From Kitasatospora arboriphila (GTDB lineage Bacteria; Actinomycetota; Actinomycetes; Mycobacteriales; Mycobacteriaceae), in contig NZ_JNYV01000005.1 in NCBI RefSeq assembly GCF_000717275.1, positions 248,001 through 312,000 of the forward strand: DNA of 64,000 bases, given 5' to 3'. Positions 37,814-48,844 of the stretch are shown in pieces (the first letter of the stretch is position 1; each line of letters starts with the position of its first letter). The position numbers and the translations under genes are program-made. The notes beneath the pieces were generated by a model that was not told where the DNA came from, ran no database searches, and was given only the letters and a program-made list of their open reading frames with translations.

Positions 37814-39021
37814 AGGCACGCACATGGCCACACCCGTTGGTGACGGCCGGCACCACAGCAGGCGCGGCAATCGCTTTGGCCCCCGGCTCGCTCCCCCGCG
37901 AAGCACTGATCCAGGGCGTGCTGCTCGCGGCGTTCGCCGGCATCGGCGCCCTCATCGGCATGCTGGCGTCCCGCTTCGTCCCGTGGCCGGCCGGCCGCGC
38001 GAGGAAGGCCACTGCCGTCGCCGGGGGCCTGGTCATCGTTGCGATGTTCGTACAGATGATCTGGTGGCAACTCGAGCTGCGATGGGCTCTGGGCACAGAG
38101 ACCCTCGACCTCGGATGGGTGGCCGTGGCCGCCGCGCCCTCCGGGTTGGTGGCCGTGGGTGTTGCCCTGCCTTCCCGTATCCGCATGATCGGCGCGGCGC
38201 TGGCTGCCGCCATCGCGCTCTCGGTCGCCCCGTCACCTGCCGGTGCTGCGGGGTCAGGCGAGTCTGTGGCGCACAAGTTCACCGCTGTCGGCGCCCAATC
38301 CACATCGCTACGGGTCTACGGGGAACTCGACACCGGCGACGTCACCGACCGCGCGCAGAATCTGGTGGAACGCTGGCAGGCAGCGGGTGGGATGCACCGC
38401 AGTGCGGTGGTGGTCGCTGTACCCACCGGATCGGGGTGGGTGGACCCGGACGCTCTGGTCGGGATCGAGTCGCGAATGGCCGGAGATGTGGGAGTTATTG
38501 CCCTGCAGTACAGCGACATTCCGTCTTGGCAGGCTTTTCTGTCGAGTTCCGCACCGGCCCGCGACAGCGCTATCGCGGTCACGGCCGCGCTCATCGATGC
38601 CGTCAACCGGTCGGCCTCGCCCAGCCGCCCGCACATCTACCTCTACGGCCAGAGTCTGGGCGCGGTCGGCGCCGACGCGGCACGGCAATGGGCACAGGAC
38701 AACCGGTCCGGCGCGTTGTGTCACACAGTGCTCGCGGGCGCCCCGGCGGGCACAGCGTCACTGTCGGCGCCGTCGACCACCGTGTTGGCGAACGGATCGG
38801 ATCCCGTGGTGCGCTGGTCCCCGCGGTTGATCTGGCAACCGCCGGCGCTGGCGTCCGGCATCACCCACGATTTGCCGACACCACCGTGGCTACCGGTGGC
38901 CGGGTTCGTCCAGGCCAGCGCGGACCTGATCTGGGCACTGTCGTTCCCTGCCGGTCACGGTCATCAGTACGGGACCGAGCAGGGTCAAGTCTTCCCGCTC
39001 TGCCCCGAAAATGGTGGGTAA
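37810..39021 (+). CDS. Membrane alpha/beta hydrolase (Abhydrolase_9-like)
   Basis: 403 aa. Four hydrophobic segments fill residues 10-140, followed by an extracytoplasmic hydrolase domain whose nucleophile elbow is GQSLG with Ser282; the start VGAQSTSLRVYG and the QSLGAVGADAA surroundings resemble the alpha/beta-hydrolase family PF10081. The C-terminal GHGHQYGTEQG supplies a likely catalytic His. It starts inside the stop of the PLA2-like gene, suggesting joint breakdown or remodelling of lipids outside the membrane. The substrate is unknown. Confidence 0.82.
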   Translation: MKARTWPHPLVTAGTTAGAAIALAPGSLPREALIQGVLLAAFAGIGALIGMLASRFVPWPAGRARKATAVAGGLVIVAMFVQMIWWQLELRWALGTETLDLGWVAVAAAPSGLVAVGVALPSRIRMIGAALAAAIALSVAPSPAGAAGSGESVAHKFTAVGAQSTSLRVYGELDTGDVTDRAQNLVERWQAAGGMHRSAVVVAVPTGSGWVDPDALVGIESRMAGDVGVIALQYSDIPSWQAFLSSSAPARDSAIAVTAALIDAVNRSASPSRPHIYLYGQSLGAVGADAARQWAQDNRSGALCHTVLAGAPAGTASLSAPSTTVLANGSDPVVRWSPRLIWQPPALASGITHDLPTPPWLPVAGFVQASADLIWALSFPAGHGHQYGTEQGQVFPLCPENGG

Positions 39022-39070
39022 GGGCGAGGCCCACCTGGGGAAATCCTCGCCCGAACCCACCAAAATCGGG
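39004..39070. repeat. Compound hairpin C between the hydrolase and gatA
   Basis: Outer 16-bp stem with a 3-base AAA/AAA internal loop (39004-39019 with 39055-39070), an inner perfect 8-bp stem GGGCGAGG/CCTCGCCC (39022-39029 with 39045-39052) and a 15-nt loop with CACCTGGG. It starts inside the last codons of the hydrolase gene and ends next to the gatA stop; a bidirectional terminator is likely. Confidence 0.8.
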
Positions 39071-40564
39071 TCAGACGATCGGGCCCCGGGCCGCCTCGTA
39101 GGCGGCGCCGACGCGATACAGCCTCTCGTCGGCCATTGATGGCGCCATGATCTGCAGTCCCACCGGGAGTCCGTCGTCTTCCGACAGGCCCGAGGGCACC
39201 GACATGGCGCAGTTGCCGGCCAGGTTCACCGGGAGGGTGCACAGATCGAACAGGTACATCGCCAGCGGGTCGTCGACCTTCTCTCCGATCGCGAACGCGG
39301 TGGTCGGGGTGGTCGGCGACACCAGAACGTCCACGGTCTCGTACGCCTTGGCGAAGTCGCGGGCGATGAGCGTGCGAACCTTCTGCGCCTGACCGTAGTA
39401 CGCGTCGTAGTAGCCCGACGAGAGGGCGTAGGTTCCGATCATGATGCGGCGCTTGACCTCTGGGCCGAAGCCGGCCGCGCGGGTCATTGCCATCACCTGT
39501 TCGGCGCTGTGGCTACCGTCGTCGCCGACCCGCAGTCCATACCGCATCGCATCAAAGCGTGCGAGGTTGCTGGACACCTCGGACGGCAGGATCAGATAGT
39601 AGGCACCGAGTGCGTAGGTGAAGTGCGGGCACGACACCTCGACCACTTCGGCACCACGCTCACGCAATGACTCCACGGCCGCGTTGAACGAGGACAGCAC
39701 GCCGGTCTGGTAACCGTCACCCTGCAATTCGGCGACGATGCCTACCTTGACACCTGAAAGGTCTTGCGAAGCGCCGGCTTTCGCGGCGGCGACCATGTCA
39801 CCGACCGGCTGGTCGATCGACGTCGAATCCCGCGGGTCGTGCCCGGCGATCACCTGGTGCAGGAGCGCGGTGTCCAGCACGGTGCGCGCGCACGGTCCGC
39901 CCTGATCGAGCGACGAGGCACATGCCACCAGGCCGTACCGCGAGACGGTGCCGTACGTCGGCTTCACACCCACGGTCCCGGTGACCGACGCCGGCTGGCG
40001 GACCGAACCGCCGGTGTCGGTGCCGATGGCGAGCGGCGCCTGGAACGACGCCAGTGCCGCCGCGCTGCCGCCACCCGACCCGCCGGGGATCTTTGTTGTG
40101 TCCCAAGGGTTTCGCGTGACCCCGTATGCCGAGTTCTCGGTGGACGATCCCATCGCGAACTCGTCCATGTTGGTCTTGCCGAGGATCGGGATGCCCGCAG
40201 CGCGCAGCCGTGAGGTGACGGTGGAATCGTACGGAGGTACCCAGCCCTCGAGGATCTTCGAACCACAGGTGGTGGGCGCGTCGGTGGTGGTGAACACGTC
40301 CTTGAGGGCCAGCGGGACACCGGCAAGCGGCGATGCCGGGGACTCGCCCGCAGCAATGGACTTGTCGACGGCCGCGGCCGCCTGCAGTGCTTCGTCGGAA
40401 TTGACGTGCAGGAAGGCGTTCAGCTCACCGTCCACCTCGGCGATCCGGTCGAGGTGCGCGCTGGTGACCTCCACGGCAGACAGGTCACCGGCATGGATCT
40501 TCTCCGCCAGTTGGGCGGCGGACAAGCCGGTGATCTCGCCGGACTGGCGGGTGGGTGCGGTCAC
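39071..40564 (-). CDS. gatA: Glutamyl-tRNA(Gln) amidotransferase subunit A
   Basis: Amidase-signature glutaminase of GatCAB, 497 aa. The Ser-cisSer-Lys triad is visible: Lys in [10 protein letters not shown], Ser in [13 protein letters not shown], and Ser in [13 protein letters not shown]. It releases ammonia from glutamine and channels it to GatB. GTG 40564 overlaps the gatC stop by 4 bases, so gatC-gatA are coupled. It converges on the hydrolase gene at hairpin C. Confidence 0.98.
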   Translation of the reverse strand: MTAPTRQSGEITGLSAAQLAEKIHAGDLSAVEVTSAHLDRIAEVDGELNAFLHVNSDEALQAAAAVDKSIAAGESPASPLAGVPLALKDVFTTTDAPTTCGSKILEGWVPPYDSTVTSRLRAAGIPILGKTNMDEFAMGSSTENSAYGVTRNPWDTTKIPGGSGGGSAAALASFQAPLAIGTDTGGSVRQPASVTGTVGVKPTYGTVSRYGLVACASSLDQGGPCARTVLDTALLHQVIAGHDPRDSTSIDQPVGDMVAAAKAGASQDLSGVKVGIVAELQGDGYQTGVLSSFNAAVESLRERGAEVVEVSCPHFTYALGAYYLILPSEVSSNLARFDAMRYGLRVGDDGSHSAEQVMAMTRAAGFGPEVKRRIMIGTYALSSGYYDAYYGQAQKVRTLIARDFAKAYETVDVLVSPTTPTTAFAIGEKVDDPLAMYLFDLCTLPVNLAGNCAMSVPSGLSEDDGLPVGLQIMAPSMADERLYRVGAAYEAARGPIV

Positions 40565-40860
40565 TGTTCTTCTCCAAGGATCTGCGGCACTGCGAACCGT
40601 CCCTGCTCGACCGCAGGTGCACCCGAGAGGGCTTCCTCGGTGGTGAGACTGGGCACGATGGTGTCGGGCCGTAAGACGTTGGCGATGTCTGCCGGATGTG
40701 CGGTGCCGGGGATGTCGGCCGCGGCGACTTCCGAGATGTTGGCGACGTGGGACAGAATCGAATCGAGCTGACCGGCGTAGTGGTCGAGTTCGTCGTCGGT
40801 CAGCGCCAGCCGCGACAACCGGGCGAGATGCGCAACCTCATCACGCGAGATGGCAGACAC
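40561..40860 (-). CDS. gatC: Glutamyl-tRNA(Gln) amidotransferase subunit C
   Basis: 99 aa, a small belt subunit that wraps GatA and GatB and stabilises the complex. Characteristic [17 protein letters not shown] at the N-terminus and LRPD near the middle. GTG 40860 (VSAISRDEV) is chosen, with GAAAGGG about 11 bases upstream; the longer open frame has no homology. The next gene upstream on the same strand is a membrane ABM-domain protein. Confidence 0.95.
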   Translation of the reverse strand: MSAISRDEVAHLARLSRLALTDDELDHYAGQLDSILSHVANISEVAAADIPGTAHPADIANVLRPDTIVPSLTTEEALSGAPAVEQGRFAVPQILGEEQ

Positions 40861-40967
40861 GAGAGATGCACCCTTTCTGTTCGAGGGCGGCCCACGATGA
40901 TGTCGGCCCGAACCCCGGTCCAGACTAGTCGGCGCCGGTCCCCCGATCGCCTCAGGTGCCGCGAGCC

Positions 40968-41534
40968 CTACAACCAGCGTTTGAGTCGCGCGGTGATCCA
41001 CGGCAGCAGCAGGTACACCATCAGCGGTGTGCTCACCAATGTGGCGATCAACGTCTTCACCACCAGCGGCGTGTCCCCCAGGTGGGCGATGATGCCGATG
41101 TTGATCGCCAGACTGAGCGGAAAGAAGCCGAGCCAGATGGTGATCGCCTGCTTCCAGCGTGGTGGCGGAGCGCCCATCACGCGTACCGCCTGTGTCAGCG
41201 TGGACTGCGGCTCGAACCATCCTTCGATGCCGGACAGGCGATGGGTGGCGTACTCCACCGCGATTCCCTCCCCACGGGAGAGCCAGGCCTTGCGCACCGG
41301 CGACGACACCCAATCGTCGACCTGTGCGTGGTTCTCGAACCGGTACATGACGTAGTACTCGCCGGGCACCTTCGATGATCGCAACCACCCTCCGCCGAGG
41401 AAGCCCGGGAATGTCCGGGCCAGTGCGATTCCGGCGTCGGTCCAGGCGATGAAGTCGTGTTCTCGATCAGGCTCGATCCGGCGTGCCACGGACGTGGTCA
41501 CGTCGGAATGATCGCGCGCATCGTCGATTGCCAT
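40968..41534 (-). CDS. Antibiotic-biosynthesis-monooxygenase-like domain protein with membrane tail
   Basis: 188 aa. Residues 12-100 look like an ABM (dimeric alpha/beta-barrel) domain ([34 protein letters not shown]), followed from about 125 by two membrane segments ([19 protein letters not shown] and the last 30 residues). Membrane-attached ABM proteins of this type are common and uncharacterised. ATG 41534 (MAIDDARDH) is the likely start; the frame runs to 41669 without conservation. Function unknown. Confidence 0.8.
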   Translation of the reverse strand: MAIDDARDHSDVTTSVARRIEPDREHDFIAWTDAGIALARTFPGFLGGGWLRSSKVPGEYYVMYRFENHAQVDDWVSSPVRKAWLSRGEGIAVEYATHRLSGIEGWFEPQSTLTQAVRVMGAPPPRWKQAITIWLGFFPLSLAINIGIIAHLGDTPLVVKTLIATLVSTPLMVYLLLPWITARLKRWL

Positions 41535-41643
41535 CCGCTCATTATCGAGCCCGACCGGCAACCGCCCCGAACTCTGGGCCTGCGTCGTGATCAGGCGAAT
41601 ATCCGGCGGGCGGATGATGGGTCGCCGACGTATCGTCTCGTTC

Positions 41644-41985
41644 ATGATCATCGTCACAACAAATGACATCCCCGGCTACCGGATCACCTACACCTTCGGT
41701 GAGTGCTTCGGGCTGACCGTCCGGTCACGCAACATTGGATCGAACCTCGGTGCCGGCTTCAAGGCGATGGCGGGTGGTGAACTCAAGGGAGTCACACAGC
41801 TACTCCACGATTGCCGCCAGGAAGCGCTGCAGCGCTTGGCGACCGAGGCGCAGCAACGCGGCGCGAACGCCGTGGTGGCGTTCCGGTTCGAGACCACCGA
41901 GTTCGGTGGAACCGGTATCGAGGTGTGCGCGTACGGCACGGCAGTGGGCGTCGAAGCGCTCCCCGGGACCACTCCTCCGGCCTGA
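41644..41985 (+). CDS. YbjQ/UPF0145 family protein
   Basis: 113 aa. The whole protein matches the YbjQ fold: IVTTNDIPGYRITYTFGECFGLTVRSRNIG, then GVTQLLHDCRQEALQRL and ANAVVAFRFETTEFG. The family forms pentamers and is linked loosely to heavy-metal or stress response; no activity is known. ATG 41644 begins at the conserved MIIVTT. It is divergent from the ABM-domain gene, with about 109 bp between their starts. Confidence 0.9.
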   Translation: MIIVTTNDIPGYRITYTFGECFGLTVRSRNIGSNLGAGFKAMAGGELKGVTQLLHDCRQEALQRLATEAQQRGANAVVAFRFETTEFGGTGIEVCAYGTAVGVEALPGTTPPA

Positions 41986-42053
41986 TCTCCAGACCACTGA
42001 GCGCCGGCCACTGAGGGCGCGCCACACGGCAGGGCCGACGTAGCGGTGGGAGA

Positions 42054-42719
42054 ATGTCGACCGTGTCCTATCTGCTGCGCGTCTACCTCCAGGACCGACC
42101 CGGATCCTTGGGCCTCCTGGCCGTCTCCCTGGGTTCGATCGGTGCCGACATCCTGTCGCTCGACGTTGTCGAACGCGGCGAAGGGTACGCAGTCGATGAC
42201 ATCGTCGTCGAGGTTCCGCGCAGCTCGCTGCCCGACACCCTGATCACTGCCGCAGAGAAGGTTGATGGTGTGCGGGTGGATTCGATCCGCCCGTACACCG
42301 GCGTCCTCGAGACCCACCGGGAACTCGAGTTGGTCAACGAGATCGCGGCCGCCGGCCGCGATCGGCTACAGGTCCTGGTCGAAGCGGCGCCCCGGGTTCT
42401 GCGGGTTGCGTGGGCCACCATCATCACCTCAGGTGCCAACGGGGCGATCCAGCTCTTCGGGAGCTCTGGTGCCCCGGAAACCCAGCTCACCGATGCGAGT
42501 TGGCTGCCGATCGACCACGAGGCCGAGCTGGATCCGGACTCGCCGTGGGTGCCGCAGTCCTGGCGCGACATGGACACTCGGCTGGCCGCCGCGCCCATCG
42601 GGTCACCGGGCAAGGCGTTGCTCCTCGGTCGACCGGGTGGCCCGGACTTCCGTCCGTCCGAGATCGCCAGGATCGGCTACCTCGCGAAGATCGTCACGAC
42701 GGTGCTCAGACAACCATGA
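42054..42719 (+). CDS. ACT-domain protein
   Basis: 221 aa, like Rv3013. An N-terminal ACT domain (YLLRVYLQDRPGSLGLLAVSLGSIG, residues 6-30) is followed by a region (about 85-215) resembling a GAF-like sensory domain. ACT domains bind amino acids in regulation; a role in regulating amino-acid metabolism is a guess from the domain. ATG 42054 or GTG 42063 may start it. It converges on ligA, 23 bases away. Confidence 0.85.
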   Translation: MSTVSYLLRVYLQDRPGSLGLLAVSLGSIGADILSLDVVERGEGYAVDDIVVEVPRSSLPDTLITAAEKVDGVRVDSIRPYTGVLETHRELELVNEIAAAGRDRLQVLVEAAPRVLRVAWATIITSGANGAIQLFGSSGAPETQLTDASWLPIDHEAELDPDSPWVPQSWRDMDTRLAAAPIGSPGKALLLGRPGGPDFRPSEIARIGYLAKIVTTVLRQP

Positions 42720-42742
42720 CCCGGTCGGCCGCGTCATCAGTC

Positions 42743-44932
<2,190 letters not shown>

Positions 44933-44956
44933 TCATCGGTATGGACTTGTGCGGTG

Positions 44957-44973
44957 GAGCCCCCGCGGGGCTC
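44957..44973. terminator. Short G+C hairpin after the transporter operon
   Basis: GAGCCCC-CGC-GGGGCTC, a 7-bp stem with 3-nt loop, touching the stop codon of the substrate-binding protein gene and 79 bases before the ligA start. No T tract, so termination is only possible. Confidence 0.45.
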
Positions 44974-45977
44974 TAGCGGCCGATGGATCGCAGGTAATCC
45001 CCCACCGTGACCACGGCCTGCGGGTTCCTGGGGCCCTCCACCAGGGCCGCGTAGGGCAGCGCCATGATGCGGCCCTCTCGGACCGCGGTCGAGCCCGACA
45101 TCAACGGGTGCGATTCGAGCTGACGGATTTTCGCGGCGACGGAGTCGGCCGGCCCCGCCCCGTAATCGACGATGATGATGACCTCGGGATCACGCTGGGC
45201 GGCAGCCTCCCACGAGGTGGTGGTCCACGAGTTGTTCAGGTCATCGAAGATGTTGCGGCCACCCGCCTCGCTGATGATCTGTTGGGGTGCAGCGGTTCTG
45301 CCCGAGGTGAAGGGTTCGGGGGCGGCGCTGTCGAAGAGGAAGACCCGGGCCGGGTCACGGTCTCGCGGCACAGCCTCGTTCACCCCGCGCACCAGGTTCC
45401 GGTACTCCTCCACCAGGTTGTCCGCACGCTCGCGGACCCCGAAGATGTCACCGAGGTTCTCCAGATCGGCATAGAGCGCATCGAACGGCGACATGATCCC
45501 CCGGCGCGTTGTTCCGGGCTGACGACATGCCTCGGTGAGTTGGTACGGGACGGCGCCGATCTGTTTGATCCAGTCCGGTGTCAGACCGGTCGACTCCCGG
45601 AAGCCGTAATTCCACCCGGCGAAGACGAAATCGGGGTCGGCCGCCTGCACGATCTCCCGGGTGAAAGCCTCGCCGAGTTCGGGAGTCGATTCGAAATCCG
45701 CCTTCCAGGGCGAGGTCTGCACGTCACGTTCTTTGCCGGGATAGGTGGTGTACCCGACGAGCCGGTCGGCCAATCCGAGCGAGAACATCATCTCGGTGAT
45801 GCCGGTGTCATTGGTCACCACCCGGGTGGGCGTCCCCGAGACCGTCAGTGGCGCACCGCAATTTGTCACCGTCACCGTGGGCCCGCCGGACGGGGTCTTC
45901 TGCTCCACGTCGGCGCCACACGCGCTGACTGCCACCGCCATCGCGATCATCACAAGGGCACAGCGATTTCGGTACAT
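44973..45977 (-). CDS. btuF: ABC transporter substrate-binding lipoprotein (cobalamin/siderophore type)
   Basis: 334 aa. Signal peptide with lipobox VSAC (Cys20). Class III binding-protein fold with a helix backbone: VVTNDTGITEMMFSLGLADRLVGY at the N-lobe and VTVGDYLRSIGR at the C-end. The family covers vitamin B12 and Fe-siderophore binding proteins; the cobalamin riboswitch upstream of the operon favours a corrinoid. It starts directly after the ATPase stop. The symbol is inferred from the riboswitch, not from sequence identity. Confidence 0.88.
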   Translation of the reverse strand: MYRNRCALVMIAMAVAVSACGADVEQKTPSGGPTVTVTNCGAPLTVSGTPTRVVTNDTGITEMMFSLGLADRLVGYTTYPGKERDVQTSPWKADFESTPELGEAFTREIVQAADPDFVFAGWNYGFRESTGLTPDWIKQIGAVPYQLTEACRQPGTTRRGIMSPFDALYADLENLGDIFGVRERADNLVEEYRNLVRGVNEAVPRDRDPARVFLFDSAAPEPFTSGRTAAPQQIISEAGGRNIFDDLNNSWTTTSWEAAAQRDPEVIIIVDYGAGPADSVAAKIRQLESHPLMSGSTAVREGRIMALPYAALVEGPRNPQAVVTVGDYLRSIGR

Positions 45978-46778
45978 TCAGCTCTCCTCGTGGTGTGCGT
46001 GATCCGGCACAGGTTTGTACCCGTCGAAGATGATCTGGGGAACGCCGAGGCGGGGATGGGCGACGATGTGGCAGCCGATCGAGAACCACCGGTTGATCAC
46101 GGTTTCGGTGAAGACCTCGTGAGGGGTTCCGGCACACACCACCGCTCCGTCGACGAGCACGAGGACACGGTCGCAGTACTGCGCGGCCAGATTGAGATCG
46201 TGCAATGCCGCTATCACCGTGATGCCCAACCCTTTTGCCGCGCCGAGCACGCCGTGTTGATGTTGCACGTCGAGATGATTGGTCGGTTCGTCGAGCACGA
46301 GCACCTGTGGTTCCTGGGCCAGAGCACGGGCGATCAGCACGCGCTGCTTCTCGCCGCCGGACAGAGAGGAGAACAATCGCGAGCGCAGATCCCCGGCATC
46401 GGCCTTGTCCATCGCCTCCCCGATGGCCTCGTCTTCGGCGACACGGTCGCGGGCGACGATCCCGCTGTGTGGCAATCGCCCGGTAACGACCACCTCGCGC
46501 GCTGTGAAGTCGAAATGCAAGGTGTTGTCCTGTGTCAACGCGGCCACTTGACGGGCATTGTCGCGCATGCTGATGGCACGAATGTCGCGCTCACCCACCA
46601 CGATACGACCGTCGGACGGTTTCAACGCCCGATACAGACAGCGCAGCGTCGTGGATTTGCCGCTGCCGTTGGGCCCGACGATCCCGACGAACTGACCCGC
46701 CTCGACGGTCAGGTTCATGTCGCCCACCACCAGACGGCCGCCGATCTCGACGTCCACGTGATCGAACTGCACGCGCAT
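45978..46778 (-). CDS. btuD: ABC transporter ATP-binding protein (BtuD/FecE type)
   Basis: 266 aa. Walker A GPNGSGKST near residue 35, Q-loop after LTQDN, signature LSGGEKQRV, Walker B VLVLDEPTNHLD and the His-loop in ALHDLNLA. It powers import by the permease; two copies bind per transporter in this class. Its ATG overlaps the permease stop by one base (TGATG) and its own stop abuts the binding-protein ATG, so the three are one operon. Confidence 0.95.
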   Translation of the reverse strand: MRVQFDHVDVEIGGRLVVGDMNLTVEAGQFVGIVGPNGSGKSTTLRCLYRALKPSDGRIVVGERDIRAISMRDNARQVAALTQDNTLHFDFTAREVVVTGRLPHSGIVARDRVAEDEAIGEAMDKADAGDLRSRLFSSLSGGEKQRVLIARALAQEPQVLVLDEPTNHLDVQHQHGVLGAAKGLGITVIAALHDLNLAAQYCDRVLVLVDGAVVCAGTPHEVFTETVINRWFSIGCHIVAHPRLGVPQIIFDGYKPVPDHAHHEES

Positions 46779-47860
46779 CAGATCTGCACCATTGATGCAT
46801 CACGGCGTCTCATCAAGAACACGAACACCGGTACCCCGACTGCCGCGGTGATCGCCCCCAGTGGCAGCTCCTGTGGCGGAACCACCGTGCGCGACAACAG
46901 GTCGGCAGAAACGAGGAAGACGGCGCCGAGCAAGGGCGTCACGATGATGAGTCGCCGGTGATCGGCGCCGACGAGCAGTCGCGCCACGTGTGGGACCACC
47001 AGACCGACGAATCCGACCGCGCCACACACGGACACGAAACAACCCGTCATCGCGGCCGCGATGACAAACAGGAGGATCCTGAATCGCGACGCGTTCAGTC
47101 CCAGTGCGGCACTGACCTCGTCGCCCATCGACAATGCGTTCAGGCGTCGCGCACACAGGGCGATGGACACCATTCCCACCGCGGCGACGACCACCACCAG
47201 TGGAACCACGCCCCAGCTGACGCCCGACAGGCTCCCCAGGAGCCAGAACATCACGCTGCGCGCACCGTCACCTTGCGGTGCCATGAAGATCAGCACGGTG
47301 GTGACCGCCGAGAAACCGTATCCGAGCGCGGTTCCCGTCAACACGAGCCGCAAAGGCACCAATCCGGCTGCCGATCTCGCCATCAGATAGACGAGGGCGG
47401 TGGCACCGAGGGCGCCCAGGAACGCTGCGGTACTCAGCGCGTAGATACCCAGCGCGCCGAAAGTGCCGAACAGGACAACTGCGGTTGCGCCGACGGATGC
47501 GCCCGAGGAGATCCCGAGGACATACGGGTCTGCCAATGCGTTGCGCACCATCGCCTGTACGAGCAGACCCACAGCACTGAGTCCGGCGCCGACGAACATT
47601 GCCACGATCAGTCGCGGCATTCTGGAATCGACCACTATCCGGTAATTGGGCACGTCGTCCGCGGGTATTGCGCCTCCGACCAACTCGGCCCAGAGGAACG
47701 AGGTGGTGTCGCGCCAGGGAACGTGAACGGTACCGAACATGAGTGCCACCACCGACACTGCGACCAGCGCAAAACACAACCCGACCACCAACGCAGTCAC
47801 CGAATGAGGGCGCATCGCCGCACTTTCCGCTGTACCCGATGCCGGTCGACCCGTACGCAT
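46778..47860 (-). CDS. btuC: ABC transporter permease (BtuC/FecCD family)
   Basis: 360 aa with about ten membrane segments, starting VTALVVGLCFALVAVSVVALMFG, typical of type II importers such as BtuC and FecC. Family segments include DVPNYRIVVDSRMPRLIVAMFVGAGLS near residue 60 and GFVGLVVPHVARL near 275. The first gene after the cobalamin riboswitch. ATG 47860 or ATG 47815 could start it. Substrate inferred as cobalamin or another corrinoid. Confidence 0.93.
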   Translation of the reverse strand: MRTGRPASGTAESAAMRPHSVTALVVGLCFALVAVSVVALMFGTVHVPWRDTTSFLWAELVGGAIPADDVPNYRIVVDSRMPRLIVAMFVGAGLSAVGLLVQAMVRNALADPYVLGISSGASVGATAVVLFGTFGALGIYALSTAAFLGALGATALVYLMARSAAGLVPLRLVLTGTALGYGFSAVTTVLIFMAPQGDGARSVMFWLLGSLSGVSWGVVPLVVVVAAVGMVSIALCARRLNALSMGDEVSAALGLNASRFRILLFVIAAAMTGCFVSVCGAVGFVGLVVPHVARLLVGADHRRLIIVTPLLGAVFLVSADLLSRTVVPPQELPLGAITAAVGVPVFVFLMRRRDASMVQI

Positions 47861-47949
47861 GCGTCAGCGAATGAAGGCGCGCGCGAGCGCACCATCACCG
47901 CGTCAACCGTGTCCCTCGGAGTCGACGGGCGACCACGCCGGCGGCGCGG

Positions 47950-48150
47950 TCGCGTTGGCAGGTCTTCGGACTCGTGGACATGGCACCGTACTTTCGGTGT
48001 CTCCTACCGGCGGTCGCTTCCCAGGCATACACCCAGTGCTGGTGACCGCGTTCGTTTCCACTAACCGCTGCGGGGCAGTTCCGGATCTTCACCGGATTCC
48101 CTCTTACGATCCGCCGGTCACTGACCGACGGAAACCAACGCCCGGTCAAC
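47950..48150 (-). ncRNA. Cobalamin (AdoCbl) riboswitch
   Basis: On the minus strand the hallmark elements occur in order: a P1/P2 region with GGTTGACCGGGCGTTGG, the B12-box AGAGGGAATCCGGTGAAGAT followed by CCGGAACTGCCCCGCAGCGG, a TGCCTGGGAAG core, and the ending GTCCGAAGACCTGCCA. It ends about 95 bases before btuC and would shut off the transporter when cobalamin is plentiful. The whole 338-bp gap 47861-48198 is this element plus the divergent start of the MmcQ gene. Confidence 0.93.
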
Positions 48151-48198
48151 CTAACATTTCACCGGCACCCGAACAGACACCGGTTCTAGACTGTCGCC

Positions 48199-48603
48199 AT
48201 GCCCCACCCGATCATGTACTCCGAAGACGACCCGGTTCTGATTCGACTGCGCACGATCGCACTCGCGTTCCCGGATGCGACGGAGAAGATCGCACACGGT
48301 CGCCCGACGTTCCGCGGCGGGAAGATGTTCGGCATGTACGGCGGCGGGGTCAAAGGTGGACCGCAGTTCGAGCAATCGCTGCTGTTCAAGGTGGAGCAAA
48401 CCGAACGCGTTGCACTGGAACAAGACTCGCGATTCTTCTATCCGGCGTACGTGGGACCGTACGGATGGATGGGGATCGACCTGTCGGCACGGCCGGACTG
48501 GACGGAGGTGGCCGAACTACTCGACGCCAGCTACCGCTCTGTCGCGACCAAGAAGCTGATCGCCCGGCTCGACGCCGGCGAGCGCCCCGACGAACTGACC
48601 TGA
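48199..48603 (+). CDS. MmcQ/YjbR-family protein
   Basis: 134 aa. The YjbR fold (a DNA-binding-like double-wing structure) is seen in LRTIALAFPDATEKIAHGRPTF and FFYPAYVGPYGWMGIDLS. The family is widespread and uncharacterised in bacteria; some plant-associated members are linked to tRNA or DNA binding only by structure. ATG 48199 follows directly after the riboswitch on the other strand. The 241 bp downstream (48604-48844) hold nothing recognisable. Confidence 0.85.
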   Translation: MPHPIMYSEDDPVLIRLRTIALAFPDATEKIAHGRPTFRGGKMFGMYGGGVKGGPQFEQSLLFKVEQTERVALEQDSRFFYPAYVGPYGWMGIDLSARPDWTEVAELLDASYRSVATKKLIARLDAGERPDELT

Positions 48604-48844
48604 CGTCATCGCTCGGTTGCTGCGCCGGGGCCGGACTCATCACCGTCCTCGGCGGGCTGGGTGCCCGCATCGTCACGGCCATGGCACGGGAGCGGCCAGA
48701 TGAAAGTGCCGCCCTGCATCGCGGTCCGAAGCCGCGTCGGTCTCGCGCATATCCGTGCGCGGCAGGCGAAGTTGTCCATACCTCATCAGAGGCTGCACAG
48801 GCTATGAATGTTCCCAATGTTCCCGATCGACCGGGGTCGGATCG

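Noticed and set aside
44949..46961. A 670-aa open frame on the plus strand over the transporter genes
   Set aside because: It is a complete antisense shadow of three well-supported genes (btuF, btuD and part of btuC) in high-GC DNA and has no recognisable domain.
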